Assembly: GCF_007990755.1 (NCBI RefSeq)
Contig: NZ_BJXA01000052.1
Location: 1 to 64,000 of the forward strand
From: Nocardia ninae NBRC 108245
Lineage (GTDB): Bacteria; Actinomycetota; Actinomycetes; Mycobacteriales; Mycobacteriaceae
DNA: 64,000 nucleotides
Direction: 5' to 3'
Shown in pieces: positions 52,585 to 60,770 of this stretch (positions are counted from its first letter, which is position 1; the number at the start of each line of letters is the position of its first letter). A model generated the notes under the pieces. The model worked only from the letters and a program-made list of their open reading frames with translations. It did not search any database and was not told the DNA's origin. The position numbers were made by a program, and so were the translations under genes.

Positions 52585-52802
52585 CAGGCCACCACCTTTC
52601 CACCGCTCCAGCGGACCTCAATCGGCACGACCTTGCCCGCATCGGCATAGGCATCGAGATCAGCGACCTTGAACCGCAGATGCCCGCCGACCTTGTAGAA
52701 CACCACCCGCCGTTCAGCGACCAGCCGACGAATGAACCGCGGCTTGACGTCCAGGTACACCGCCGCGCCTTCCACGTCCACGTATCCCGGTGCGACATCC
52801 AT
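52584..52802 (-). CDS. xis: Excisionase / MerR-like HTH protein
   Basis: 72 residues from the ATG at 52802. Winged HTH_17-type fold: YVDVEGAAVYLDVKPRFIRR, then VVFYKVGGHLRFKVADLDAY. This matches excisionases placed directly before integrase genes in AICEs. It should bias the integrase towards excision. Start/stop overlap with int. Confidence 0.88.
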   Translation of the reverse strand: MDVAPGYVDVEGAAVYLDVKPRFIRRLVAERRVVFYKVGGHLRFKVADLDAYADAGKVVPIEVRWSGGKVVA

Positions 52803-52816
52803 TGCTCTGCCCTCCC

Positions 52817-54511
52817 CTACGCTGCTGCTTGCTGAGTTGCCGAAGTTTCTGGAGGCTCCGGTGGACCAGCGGCGAGCTGGGCTTTGAGGAGTTCCGCGCG
52901 CCAGGTGGTGCGTTTGGCGATCGCGCCCATGATCAGGTACTCCCGCAAGGGCCGGGACTTGTCGCCGGGTTCGACCGGGGTGACCCGCAGATGACTGGTG
53001 TCGGGTTTGGGGATTCCGGCGTCGGCGAGCAGTTGCCGAACAAATTCGACACGGTCTTGCTTGTGGTCGGGCAGGGTCTTGCCGGACCACTTGCGGGAGA
53101 CCAGGACTCGGCGGCCGGGCAGGCCGAGGGTGTCTCGGCGGTGTGCTTTGCCCCGGCAGCGACCGGGCACGGTCTTGTCGCTGGCGCCCTGGGGGACGAT
53201 GCCGTATTTGAGCCAGACCGCGCAGCGCGGCGAGCACGGGGTGTGCTGCAACTGCGCGTGTAACCGGTCGTAGTGCTCAGCGGCTCGGTCCGACTGTGGT
53301 TCAACGATTTCGGCGATGGACTTGACCAGGTATTTGGTGACGTAGCCGATGGTCCGGCCGGCCTTTTCGGTCCCGGCGGCGATACCGGTGATCTGCTTGC
53401 GGTCCATTTGCTTCCCGAACCGCACCGTATGCGCTGGCTCGAGGTCAACGACGCTGTCGAGGGTGTCCAGCGCGTCGTCCCAGTACTTCAGCGCCTTGCC
53501 GGTGTCGGGATCAACGAAGGTGGCCTTCTTGTGGTCCCACACCGGCATGTGCTGGCCGCCGTACACCTGGTCCTCGGCATCGAAGCGAGGCCACCACACC
53601 TGGTGGTAGGTAGCCGCGGTCACCTGCTTCAGGATTTCCCGCGAGATCGCACCACGGATCAGGATGTGCAGGTGCGGGGCACCACGGCGCTGTGGTTCCA
53701 CGGTGGCGAAGTACTGCACGTCGTAACCGACCGCACGGCGCAAGTTCTGAATCCAGCGGTCGACCGCCCGGGAGAAGAACACGATGTCACGTGCGGCGCG
53801 GGGATAGTCATAGTGGTCGGGGTCGACCGGGGAGCCATCCGAGCACGGTTCACCTTTGTCGTTGACCGCGCCGTCGGCGTGGATTTTGCCGTAGCTGTCC
53901 ATGGTCAAGGTGACGAACATCGAGGACAGGTGACCGCCGATCGGAGCGCCGACAGTACGTTTGGTGACCTTCTTCCTCGGCAGGTCCGGCACGTCTTGAC
54001 GGCGACGGGTGGAGCGTCGACGCCGGTGCTTGCCGGTGACGTCCAGGGCCGGGAGGCGACCACGCAGGCCGGTATCCCGTAGTTGCTCATCCAGTTCGAT
54101 GACGAGCTGGCGAGTTTCGTCGGCGAGCTCAAGATCGTTGTCTTTCATGGCTTGCCGGTACTGGGCCACGAAATCGGCACGCTGGGTGAGTAATCCGATT
54201 TGCTCGTCGGTCGGATCGGAGGCCGGGGCGATGGGTTCGGACTCAGCGTGCCAGCCCTCCCGACACTGGGCGATCCGCAGCAGCCGGTTGGCCTTGGCGC
54301 AGGCCGGGCACACCGATTCGATCGTGGACTTACACGGGGAACCCTCGTAGGTGATGGTGCCGGTCTTCGGGTCCTCGATCCGCATGGCAATGGGGCGTTT
54401 GCACACCTGGTACTGCTCAGCAGCGGCTTGGGCGATCTCGTAGAGGTTGGGTAGGGCGCGGCGTGCAGCCGCGGTCCCTCCCGTCTTGGGTGCTTCGGTG
54501 TCCTGGTTCAT
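52817..54511 (-). CDS. HUH-type replication initiator (RepSA-like)
   Basis: 564 residues from the ATG at 54511. Rolling-circle initiator of pSAM2-type elements. The metal-binding HUH motif is PHLHILIRG in the middle (about residue 285). Zinc-finger-like cysteines occur near the N-terminus (CKSTIESVCPACAK) and later (CSPRCAVWL, with CRGKAH). The catalytic tyrosine is probably in RTIGYVTKYLVKS. It gives the element autonomous replication after excision. Its start overlaps the preceding stop (TGATG). Confidence 0.88.
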   Translation of the reverse strand: MNQDTEAPKTGGTAAARRALPNLYEIAQAAAEQYQVCKRPIAMRIEDPKTGTITYEGSPCKSTIESVCPACAKANRLLRIAQCREGWHAESEPIAPASDPTDEQIGLLTQRADFVAQYRQAMKDNDLELADETRQLVIELDEQLRDTGLRGRLPALDVTGKHRRRRSTRRRQDVPDLPRKKVTKRTVGAPIGGHLSSMFVTLTMDSYGKIHADGAVNDKGEPCSDGSPVDPDHYDYPRAARDIVFFSRAVDRWIQNLRRAVGYDVQYFATVEPQRRGAPHLHILIRGAISREILKQVTAATYHQVWWPRFDAEDQVYGGQHMPVWDHKKATFVDPDTGKALKYWDDALDTLDSVVDLEPAHTVRFGKQMDRKQITGIAAGTEKAGRTIGYVTKYLVKSIAEIVEPQSDRAAEHYDRLHAQLQHTPCSPRCAVWLKYGIVPQGASDKTVPGRCRGKAHRRDTLGLPGRRVLVSRKWSGKTLPDHKQDRVEFVRQLLADAGIPKPDTSHLRVTPVEPGDKSRPLREYLIMGAIAKRTTWRAELLKAQLAAGPPEPPETSATQQAAA

Positions 54512-55137
54512 CAGGCAGCGTCCTTCCGGAAACGGGAGTCGATACGGGGCAGATCGACGGGGTCGGCGAGGGAATCGGTGTAGCGGAACACCAGCTCGAC
54601 TACGCCGGGGCCGACGATGTTCGCCCGGCATTCCGGGGCCTCGAAGGTGTGGGCCAGGCGCTCGACACGGTTCTCGTAGTCGGCGGGGCATTGACCGGGC
54701 AGCATCTTCACCCGAACCCAGTCCATGCAGTCGCCGATCTCGGCCATCAGCAGCCGCGGAACGAACGTCGACCCGTCAACCCTCACGGTGAGCTTGCAAG
54801 ACTCCAGGCGCTTGTCCCAGCGCAGCCGGTAACGCCACCAGCGCAGGAACCGGGCGCGTGCGCGGCCGGTAAGCCACCGCTCGAAGGTCTCCGGATGCTT
54901 CGCACGCCAGAGCACCATCCCCGCGATGGACACCCCGACCACCACGACCGCCCACGGCCACCCGATGAAAAGGCCGGCGGCGAGGGCACCGACGACCGGG
55001 ATCGAGACCATCGGGAACAACACCGACCACCACAGCACCACCACGGCCGCCTTGAGGGTCAGCCACACCAGCTTTACGAGGGCTTCCAGGACCGCCTCGG
55101 CCGGTTCTTTATGCGTGTCAATGGTTTTCGCGGCCAT
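54511..55137 (-). CDS. Membrane protein, probable N-terminal half of a split Tra/FtsK transfer system
   Basis: 208 residues from the ATG at 55137. Two membrane segments (about residues 25-75), then a soluble domain with VRVDGSTFVPRLL, WVRVKMLPGQCPADYENRVERL and VVELVFRYTDSLADPV. The last pattern resembles the domain preceding the motor in single-chain AICE Tra proteins. Here the ATPase is a separate gene at 56003. I infer a membrane partner of that ATPase. Coupled to both neighbours by TGATG. Confidence 0.6.
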   Translation of the reverse strand: MAAKTIDTHKEPAEAVLEALVKLVWLTLKAAVVVLWWSVLFPMVSIPVVGALAAGLFIGWPWAVVVVGVSIAGMVLWRAKHPETFERWLTGRARARFLRWWRYRLRWDKRLESCKLTVRVDGSTFVPRLLMAEIGDCMDWVRVKMLPGQCPADYENRVERLAHTFEAPECRANIVGPGVVELVFRYTDSLADPVDLPRIDSRFRKDAA

Positions 55138-55376
55138 CACTGGGCCTCCTTGTAGTACAGATCCAGCGCCAGCTGTGTCGGCACCGGAGTTTCATCAATC
55201 CATTTCCGCCAGGACTCGGTGTCCGAATCCCGGTACACCACAGAGCTTTTGACCCGCTTGGCGGTTTCGAGGTGGCAGGCGTAGAGGACCGCGTCGGTGA
55301 CGTTGCGGGCTTTGGGCAAGGGGCGCACCATCTGGCCGATCAGTACGCCCCACTGCACGGGTTTGCGGGCACTCAT
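55137..55376 (-). CDS. Conserved-looking small element protein, 79 residues
   Basis: MSARKPVQWGVLIGQMVRP begins a basic, soluble protein ending in PVPTQLALDLYYKEAQ. No recognised domain. Both ends overlap neighbouring genes by the TGATG arrangement, which supports translation. Function unknown. Confidence 0.6.
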   Translation of the reverse strand: MSARKPVQWGVLIGQMVRPLPKARNVTDAVLYACHLETAKRVKSSVVYRDSDTESWRKWIDETPVPTQLALDLYYKEAQ

Positions 55377-55459
55377 CAGGCCGGGTCGCCGTCACTGGGC
55401 TTGCAAGAGCCGCAGTCTTCGCACTCGGGATCGCCGCAGTATCGGAGTTCGGTCCTCAT
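55376..55459 (-). CDS. 27-residue cysteine-rich peptide
   Basis: A short frame not longer than 27 codons: MRTELRYCGDPECEDCGSC, then KPSDGDPA. Four cysteines (8, 13, 16, 19) spaced C-x4-C-x2-C-x2-C could bind zinc. Its start overlaps the 55456 gene's stop (ATGA) and its stop overlaps the next start (TGATG), the same coupling used along the whole operon. That is the main support for it being real. Confidence 0.55.
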   Translation of the reverse strand: MRTELRYCGDPECEDCGSCKPSDGDPA

Positions 55460-55683
55460 GCCGCCCATCCCCAACCACCGTCATCGTCGCTGTCGATGTC
55501 CTGGTCGATTCCGTCATCCCAGCCAGGGACCTCACCGGTCTCGGCGAGCAGGCGCACCGCGATGGCGACCGAGTCCAAGCCGCGGCGTTCGAGGTGGCAG
55601 CGGCGGGCCGAACGGATATGGATCGCGGCGTCGACGTCGTCACGGCCGAAACCGTCGGCGGGATGCAGGTGGCGGATTGTCAT
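55456..55683 (-). CDS. Small element protein, 75 residues
   Basis: MTIRHLHPADGFGRDDVDA, a helical middle with GLDSVAIAVRLLAETG, and a very acidic end (DDGIDQDIDSDDDGG). No domain recognised. Overlaps both neighbours by 4 bases. Confidence 0.55.
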   Translation of the reverse strand: MTIRHLHPADGFGRDDVDAAIHIRSARRCHLERRGLDSVAIAVRLLAETGEVPGWDDGIDQDIDSDDDGGWGWAA

Positions 55684-56006
55684 GGCAGGGCCTCGATTTC
55701 AGGGATGCCGCACACGATGCAGCTGCGGGAACGAGTGGAGATGCCGAACAGGCGTTTGGTGGCCTGCCAGGTAGCGGGGAATTGGTGGCCGTTGCGGTCG
55801 CAGTGATCAGCGGCCATGCAGCCGTCGCACCAGATCCGGTCACCGTCATAGACCCAGCCGACACCGGCGCAGCGGGTTTGGATGTAGTCCACGGCCTGTT
55901 GGGTGGAGTCGAAACAGATCGACTCGCCGGTGTTTTCGGTGTAGACGTCACCGCACATGTCGCAGTAGATGACGACGTGAGTTTCGGTCACGAACCCTCG
56001 TTTCAT
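55680..56006 (-). CDS. Putative zinc-binding element protein, 108 residues
   Basis: Three CxxC pairs: IYCDMCGDVY, IWCDGCMAADHC and SCIVCGIPE. The spacing resembles small zinc-ribbon proteins found in AICE and phage operons. Overlaps the transfer ATPase start region by 4 bases (ATGA). Function unknown. Confidence 0.6.
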   Translation of the reverse strand: MKRGFVTETHVVIYCDMCGDVYTENTGESICFDSTQQAVDYIQTRCAGVGWVYDGDRIWCDGCMAADHCDRNGHQFPATWQATKRLFGISTRSRSCIVCGIPEIEALP

Positions 56007-57313
56007 GCCGCCACCTCCCCGTCCTCGTCGCCGAGGTCATCGGGGTCGAAGTCGCTGTAATCGCCCTGTGGGGCGGTAGCGACCTTGTTCGGGGCGTAGG
56101 CGGCCACGATGGCGTCGATGTCCTCATCGGTGACCAGGTAGGCCCGGACACGGGTGACCCCGGTTTTGCCGTCTTCTTGGACATAGCAGACACCTGGAGT
56201 GGTGGCGGGGATCTCGTCGCAGCGTGAACCCCGATCCCGTGCCGAGGCACCGTGGATCATGGCGACCTGGGTCGGCTCGTCCATGCCGAGGCCGATCCGG
56301 TAAGGGAACAGCTGTCGTTGCGGGACAGTCTCTTTCGACGGGTCTATGACGGTTTCGATGACCGAGAACAACGGTGCCCGCCCCTGGGACAGCAGCAGCC
56401 CATGAGCCCGCTCGAAGCGTGCCCGCAACTTCTGATCGCTGAACGCCGACAACGTCGCGGCCTCATCGATGATGATGATCGTGAGCGGGTTCTCCGGTGT
56501 CGGAACGGGTTTGCGGGTCTTGCCCCGGTACTTCCGTGCCGCCTCCTGCATATCGGTCACGGTCTCTTCCAGCATCCCGATCATCGATTCCGGCATGGTG
56601 CACTCGAAGCGGGTACACAGCGGCTCCAGGAATCCCAGCTCCATGCCGCCCTTGGGGTCGATCACCCGCAGGTCCACCCGACCCGAGGCGATAGCCGGAG
56701 CGAGAGCGTGGATAAGGGCTTGCAGGACACCGGACTTGCCCGACCCGGTCCGTCCGCCCATCAGGATGTGACGGCCCTGTACCGGGATGGTCCAGACTTC
56801 GCCGTCTTCGGTGATCCCGACCGGGACCGCCTCCAGGTCGACATCATCGGCGACCGCGACCGGCGTCGTTGCCGGAGCAGCGAGAGTGTCGTACACCCTC
56901 ACCTGAAGACGGACCCAGCTCGGCGCGGGTGACGACACTGTCACCTCGGCAACCCCCAGGTAGGTAGCGAACTGGGCGCGAACGTCCTCGTTGTTCCAGT
57001 CCTTGAACTTCTGCCCGCCCAGCATCAGCACATCGGCGTAGAGGCCGTGGGCGTCGTAGTCCCAGCACTCGACGTACGGGAACCCGGAGTCGGGCGAACC
57101 CAGATCCAGCGCGGCCAGCATCATGTTGGTTTGCGGCGGGTCCGCCAGGATCGAGACGGCGGTACGCAATTCGGCCGGCGCAACCGCGGCTATACCGGCC
57201 ACGGTCTGCGGGCGGACACCGGTACCGCGTGAACGCATCCACATCAGCCCACCGGCACCCAGGACCACGCCCAGGGCCGCGCCACCAGCAGGTATCAGTT
57301 CAGTCAGTGCCAT
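56003..57313 (-). CDS. FtsK/SpoIIIE-type DNA transfer ATPase (TraSA-like)
   Basis: 436 residues from the ATG at 57313. One N-terminal hydrophobic helix (PAGGAALGVVLGAGGLMWM), a linker domain, then the motor: Walker A GGRTGSGKSGVLQ, DPKGGMELGF, Walker B LTIIIIDEAATLS. It should move double-stranded DNA between mycelial cells in conjugation, as TraSA does. It lacks the usual multi-helix N-terminal part, which may be supplied by the protein at 54511. Confidence 0.88.
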   Translation of the reverse strand: MALTELIPAGGAALGVVLGAGGLMWMRSRGTGVRPQTVAGIAAVAPAELRTAVSILADPPQTNMMLAALDLGSPDSGFPYVECWDYDAHGLYADVLMLGGQKFKDWNNEDVRAQFATYLGVAEVTVSSPAPSWVRLQVRVYDTLAAPATTPVAVADDVDLEAVPVGITEDGEVWTIPVQGRHILMGGRTGSGKSGVLQALIHALAPAIASGRVDLRVIDPKGGMELGFLEPLCTRFECTMPESMIGMLEETVTDMQEAARKYRGKTRKPVPTPENPLTIIIIDEAATLSAFSDQKLRARFERAHGLLLSQGRAPLFSVIETVIDPSKETVPQRQLFPYRIGLGMDEPTQVAMIHGASARDRGSRCDEIPATTPGVCYVQEDGKTGVTRVRAYLVTDEDIDAIVAAYAPNKVATAPQGDYSDFDPDDLGDEDGEVAA

Positions 57314-57314
57314 C

Positions 57315-57713
57315 TCACTGCCCTCCCGCAGCGTCTGCCTCGGCCTCGAGCAGCGCGACGAGTTCGTCGTCGCAGTCGGGGCACTGGCACGATTCGCAAG
57401 TGATGTCACGGTGCGGAATTGGTTGCAGCGCAACGCCTTGCGCGATGCGGCCATCGATCACCGCAGCCGCCAGCAACTCCGACAGTTCCGCCGCCGCATC
57501 CACGCTCATGATCAGCAGCGGCATCAGCCCGCCCGTGTGATGACCTCCCAGGGTCAACCACACCAGCCCCTCGTACTCGCCCTCGGGCACGTACCGGACA
57601 GCGGTGGAGCCGTAGCCGTTGACCCGAGTACCGAAGATCTGGAACGACACCCGGCACGACGGGTCACCCGAGACCCAGTAGTTCTGGGCCTGGACCATCT
57701 GGCTCGCCGACAT
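57315..57713 (-). CDS. Element protein with C-terminal cysteine motif, 132 residues
   Basis: ATG at 57713; an upstream start at 57722 is possible. Mixed alpha/beta body (YVPEGEYEGLVWLTLGG, LIMSVDAAAELSELL) and a C-terminal ITCESCQCPDCDDE that could bind zinc. One base separates its stop from the ATPase start. Function unknown. Confidence 0.55.
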   Translation of the reverse strand: MSASQMVQAQNYWVSGDPSCRVSFQIFGTRVNGYGSTAVRYVPEGEYEGLVWLTLGGHHTGGLMPLLIMSVDAAAELSELLAAAVIDGRIAQGVALQPIPHRDITCESCQCPDCDDELVALLEAEADAAGGQ

Positions 57714-57931
57714 CACACCCACCCCCGCAGCGGCTCGAACGACAGCGATACCGAATGCTCAGCGAGCACGTTCGGCACCACCTGTGTCAGCAGGCGGGCA
57801 TCTTCGAGGCTCAGCCGGATTTCGGTGCCGCCGACAAGGAACGACATCCGCGCCGCCGACTCGACCGGTTGAAACGGTGATGCCGCAACGTATTTCACGT
57901 TTCGCAACTCACCCATGATCGGAGTAGTCAT
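57713..57931 (-). CDS. Small element protein, 72 residues (paralogue of 58260 gene)
   Basis: MTTPIMGELRNVKYVAASPF, then ARMSFLVGGTEIRLSLEDARLL and NVLAEHSVS. The order of segments (xxYxxSP, beta strands, RLSLEDAR, LAEH) matches the gene at 58260 (FYSPAW, MSLVIEEARAL, LAEHDAA), so the two look like diverged duplicates. Coupled to neighbours by TGATG. Function unknown. Confidence 0.55.
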   Translation of the reverse strand: MTTPIMGELRNVKYVAASPFQPVESAARMSFLVGGTEIRLSLEDARLLTQVVPNVLAEHSVSLSFEPLRGWV

Positions 57932-58260
57932 CACTTGGTCCCCTTCGGCTTGGGCGTATCGGTGGGCGCGCATTTCCACGGCGTGAAATTGATCAGTGGC
58001 GGCCCATCGGGGCAGTTGGCGTCGCGGAACGATGCTTTCGGCACGTCCTCGCAGAACATCACGCACCCATCAGCACGGACGCTGGTGTCTGCGCAGAACA
58101 TCTCGCATCCATCAGCGCGGGTAGTGGTGAGATAGGCGACCGGGGCCGGGGAACGGTCCACGGTGAGCAGCACCGCTGTTGCCATGACCGCGACCGCAGG
58201 AACACCGAGCACAGCCACCAGAAACGGCGGGTGGACAACACGGTTGGTCATCGTGGACAT
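57931..58260 (-). CDS. Membrane-anchored or secreted Cys-repeat protein, 109 residues
   Basis: ATG at 58260. One N-terminal hydrophobic helix (FLVAVLGVPAVAVMATAVLL), then a short outer domain with an internal duplication: RADGCEMFCADTSV and RADGCVMFCEDVP. A further pair of cysteines follows (DANCPDG, PWKCAP). Six cysteines outside the membrane suggest disulfides. A surface role in mating or entry exclusion is possible but not shown. Confidence 0.55.
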   Translation of the reverse strand: MSTMTNRVVHPPFLVAVLGVPAVAVMATAVLLTVDRSPAPVAYLTTTRADGCEMFCADTSVRADGCVMFCEDVPKASFRDANCPDGPPLINFTPWKCAPTDTPKPKGTK

Positions 58261-58502
58261 CACGCCGCCGCCTTCACCAGATCGACGCGGGTCGCGGCAT
58301 CGTGTTCGGCCAACGCGGTCAGCAACTGCGCCGACAACGCACGAGCCTCTTCGATGACCAGCGACATCCGAATATCGGTGAAATCCACCGACACCCGCGC
58401 AGTCAACGTCAACTCGGAACCGTCATCGAACCGCTTCACCCAGGCAGGGCTGTAGAAGACACGCTCGAACTCGAAATGGGTTGTAGCAGTGAGGAAAGAC
58501 AT
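58260..58502 (-). CDS. Small element protein, 80 residues
   Basis: MSFLTATTHFEFERVFYSPA, ELTLTARVSVDFTDIRMSLV and LLTALAEHDAATR. Paralogous to the 57713 gene by segment order. No known domain. Coupled by TGATG to the next gene. Confidence 0.55.
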   Translation of the reverse strand: MSFLTATTHFEFERVFYSPAWVKRFDDGSELTLTARVSVDFTDIRMSLVIEEARALSAQLLTALAEHDAATRVDLVKAAA

Positions 58503-58515
58503 CAGAGACTCCGTC

Positions 58516-59145
58516 TCAGGAGACCGTGATCGGCAGTGCTTCTTGCACCGGCCGCACGGGACGAATAGAACGCACCGGTTTCGGTGCAGGACGAACCCGA
58601 GCAACCGGCGCAGGCGCAGGCAGGGGCTCAACAGGGGAAGGCGCAACCGGCTCGGAAACCGGTTCCGGCAACGGATCTGCGGACAGTTCCGCGACCGGAT
58701 CGGCCGGCGTGCCTACCGGATCGACCGCAACAGCTGGGCCGGGTTGGGTCGCACGGAACAGCAACGCCAGACCATGGGTATCCACGAGCAGTGAAACCGG
58801 GGCGATCGCAGCGACCAGCGCCGAGGCCCACCAGGGCAGTACCTGTCCGGCCGCGACCGCATGCAGTGAGTTGCCTGCGATCGAGACCAGGGCACCGATA
58901 CCCAGCACCCAGGAAAACCAGCGACGCTCGGGCAGCACCAAGGCCGAAATGGTGGCCTGAATGATGGTGCCGTCGATGATCACCGGGAACAGCCACGCCC
59001 ACCGCTTCGGAGTGTTGGCAAGAATCGCCAGATCACGCAACGCAGCGAAGCTCACGACGAACGCGGCTACCCCGATAATTACGGTGATGACCACGGCGGA
59101 CCAGCGCGCCCAACGCTTCCCCGCCACCTGGCCCGCCGCCCTCAT
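58516..59145 (-). CDS. DUF2637 membrane protein
   Basis: 209 residues from the ATG at 59145. Four membrane segments; FAALRDLAILANTPKRWAWLFPVIIDGTI and WFSWVLGIGALVSIAGNSLHA in shorter blocks (RDLAILANTPKRWAW; FPVIIDGTI; AGNSLHA) match the DUF2637 family found in AICEs and Streptomyces plasmids. The C-terminal 80 residues are Pro/Val/Ala-rich repeats. Likely part of the transfer or spread machinery. Confidence 0.82.
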   Translation of the reverse strand: MRAAGQVAGKRWARWSAVVITVIIGVAAFVVSFAALRDLAILANTPKRWAWLFPVIIDGTIIQATISALVLPERRWFSWVLGIGALVSIAGNSLHAVAAGQVLPWWASALVAAIAPVSLLVDTHGLALLFRATQPGPAVAVDPVGTPADPVAELSADPLPEPVSEPVAPSPVEPLPAPAPVARVRPAPKPVRSIRPVRPVQEALPITVS

Positions 59146-59312
59146 CACGCCGCCTTGCCGTGCGACGGCCAGTTGACCGCGCTAAGTTCAGGCTCGAACC
59201 ACACCAACGATGCGCACAGCCCGACACTTTGGGTGTCCGGACGAGCCAACACCTCCACGACCGCCGCAGATACCTGCGTGACCATCTCCGGGTCTGCCCA
59301 CCACTCGGGCAT
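59145..59312 (-). CDS. Small element protein, 55 residues
   Basis: MPEWWADPEMVTQVSAAVV, EVLARPDTQSVGLCASLVWF, ending NWPSHGKAA. Start at 59312 overlaps the stop of the next gene upstream, and its own stop overlaps the DUF2637 start (TGATG). Soluble, no domain recognised. Confidence 0.55.
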   Translation of the reverse strand: MPEWWADPEMVTQVSAAVVEVLARPDTQSVGLCASLVWFEPELSAVNWPSHGKAA

Positions 59313-59806
59313 CAGGCCGCAGCCTTCGAACTGGCGGGCCGGGACGCACCCGGATCGTTCGGGGCCTGCTTGGCACCGGAGGTATCGCCCTTGATCCCGC
59401 TCGCACGGAACCGGTAGGCGACGTAGGAGAAGTTCTTATCCCCCGACCCCTGCCGAACCACGGTCGGCTCAGCGGTCAACCCCTCCAGCTCGATCATCCG
59501 CATGCCGGTGCCCGGCACGATCTCATCGGTCACCGGAACCGGCTGATGCGACGCCACGAACTCAATCTGGAACGACGCACGCGCCGCCCTGCCCTCAGCA
59601 CCCTCATGCGGGTCAGTCACCGAAGCCACCCACACCGGCAGGCCAGTCCCCTGCCCCTCCCGGTCGATGTCGAACACCGGCTCCGGCAACGCCCGAGGGT
59701 CCGGGTTGTACTTCATCTTCTGCGTGATGCTGCCCAGCAAGATCAGCTTCTGCGGGAACGCCTCGTCGGACTCGATACGGAACTTGTGACCCCTCTGGAT
59801 CGCCAT
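59312..59806 (-). CDS. First gene of the element operon, conserved-type protein of 164 residues
   Basis: ATG at 59806. MAIQRGHKFRIESDEAFPQK opens a beta-rich protein with YNPDPRALPEPVFDIDREG, PVWVASVTDP and ASFQIEFVA. The tail is Pro/Ala/Ser-rich and probably disordered. Similar proteins open AICE and plasmid operons, but the role is not known to me. It lies directly behind the operator cluster, so it is the most strongly controlled gene. Confidence 0.65.
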   Translation of the reverse strand: MAIQRGHKFRIESDEAFPQKLILLGSITQKMKYNPDPRALPEPVFDIDREGQGTGLPVWVASVTDPHEGAEGRAARASFQIEFVASHQPVPVTDEIVPGTGMRMIELEGLTAEPTVVRQGSGDKNFSYVAYRFRASGIKGDTSGAKQAPNDPGASRPASSKAAA

Positions 59807-59847
59807 CGTGACTCCTTGTTGGTTGCCTCTACCGGCGTATGCCGGTC

Positions 59848-59984
59848 TGTGTATGCACAACAGCGTATACACAGACTGCGTATACGCACAAGTGTTGCGT
59901 ATACACAGACATGTCAGAGGACTTGACGAGTCGCGGCGAGCCACGGCGTACTTTGGGCATTTGCGTATACGCAGCTGCGTATAC
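59848..59984. promoter_or_regulatory. Six palindromic operators for the GntR regulator in the divergent promoter
   Basis: Copies of TGCGTATACRCA at 59848-59859 (TGTGTATGCACA), 59862-59873, 59877-59888 (perfect), 59896-59907, 59962-59973 (perfect) and 59976-59984 (partial). The first four lie before the minus-strand operon; the last two lie before the GntR gene. The arrangement fits repression of both directions by the KorSA-like protein. Confidence 0.85.
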
Positions 59985-60031
59985 TGAACATGATTGTCAG
60001 GAACGAGCTAGTGACTCGAAAGGACCCAGCT

Positions 60032-60712
60032 ATGGCTGAGCCTGCGTACGTCTCCATCGCAGGAGAGATTGCGCGTGATATCCGAAGTGGCGTGCTACCA
60101 GCAGGAACTCAGCTAAGGAGTTACTCCGAGCTTGCGAAGCATCACGGCGTATCCGAGATCGTGATTCGCAGAGTGGTCGACCTGCTGCTACGGCAAGGGC
60201 TGGTGTATACGGTCGAACGACGCGGAACGTTCGTCGCTACCCGTCCAACGCTCGTGCGCGTTTCGCCGGAACGGCAGATGGAAGACCCCGAGGTGACATT
60301 CGGGAACGAGTCGGCAGCTGGCGCCGACGACGTCCAGATCGAGCGTCGGACGGCAACAATTCGTGCCGACGATGACCTCGCGGCATTGCTCGGTGTTGTC
60401 CCAGGCAGCGAGGTAACCCACGTTGTCACCAAGGCATCGGAAAGCGGCCGACCGATCTCAATTTCCGACAGTTATCAGCCGCCAGGCTCGGACGTGGCCA
60501 CGGCCAACATCCTTGAAGAGACTATGGCCGACCGGCCCCCGGTCCCCGCTCACGCCGAATGGCTTGCTGTGACACCGGGAGACTTGGTCAAAGCTGTCCA
60601 CCAACGATTCCTCACGACGGACGACCGTGTCCTGATGATCGCCGACGTGTCATACCCGAAGGACCGCTACGACTCGTTCGTCTTCCGGATGACGCTCGAT
60701 CCGCAGCCCTGA
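60032..60712 (+). CDS. GntR/UTRA family regulator (KorSA-like)
   Basis: 226 residues from the ATG at 60032 (AAAGGA upstream); an ATG at 59990 is possible. N-terminal GntR winged helix: YVSIAGEIARDIRSGVLPAG, YSELAKHHGVSEIVIRRVVD, then wing VERRGTFVA. C-terminal UTRA domain (DDLAALLGVVPGSEVTHVV; VHQRFLTTDDRVLMIADVSY). Divergent from the transfer operon across six palindromes. By analogy with pSAM2 KorSA, it should hold the element in the integrated state. Confidence 0.88.
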   Translation: MAEPAYVSIAGEIARDIRSGVLPAGTQLRSYSELAKHHGVSEIVIRRVVDLLLRQGLVYTVERRGTFVATRPTLVRVSPERQMEDPEVTFGNESAAGADDVQIERRTATIRADDDLAALLGVVPGSEVTHVVTKASESGRPISISDSYQPPGSDVATANILEETMADRPPVPAHAEWLAVTPGDLVKAVHQRFLTTDDRVLMIADVSYPKDRYDSFVFRMTLDPQP

Positions 60713-60729
60713 GTAGAGGCTTGACCTGG

Positions 60730-60760
60730 AATGCCCGGTCGCTCATTGCGGCCGGGCATT
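60730..60760. terminator. Terminator between convergent GntR and methyltransferase-like genes
   Basis: 9-bp stem AATGCCCGG / CCGGGCATT with a 13-base loop, followed by TTTCGTGT... within 20 bases of both stops (loop itself partly self-complementary). Confidence 0.75.
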
Positions 60761-60770
60761 TCGTGTCTAT

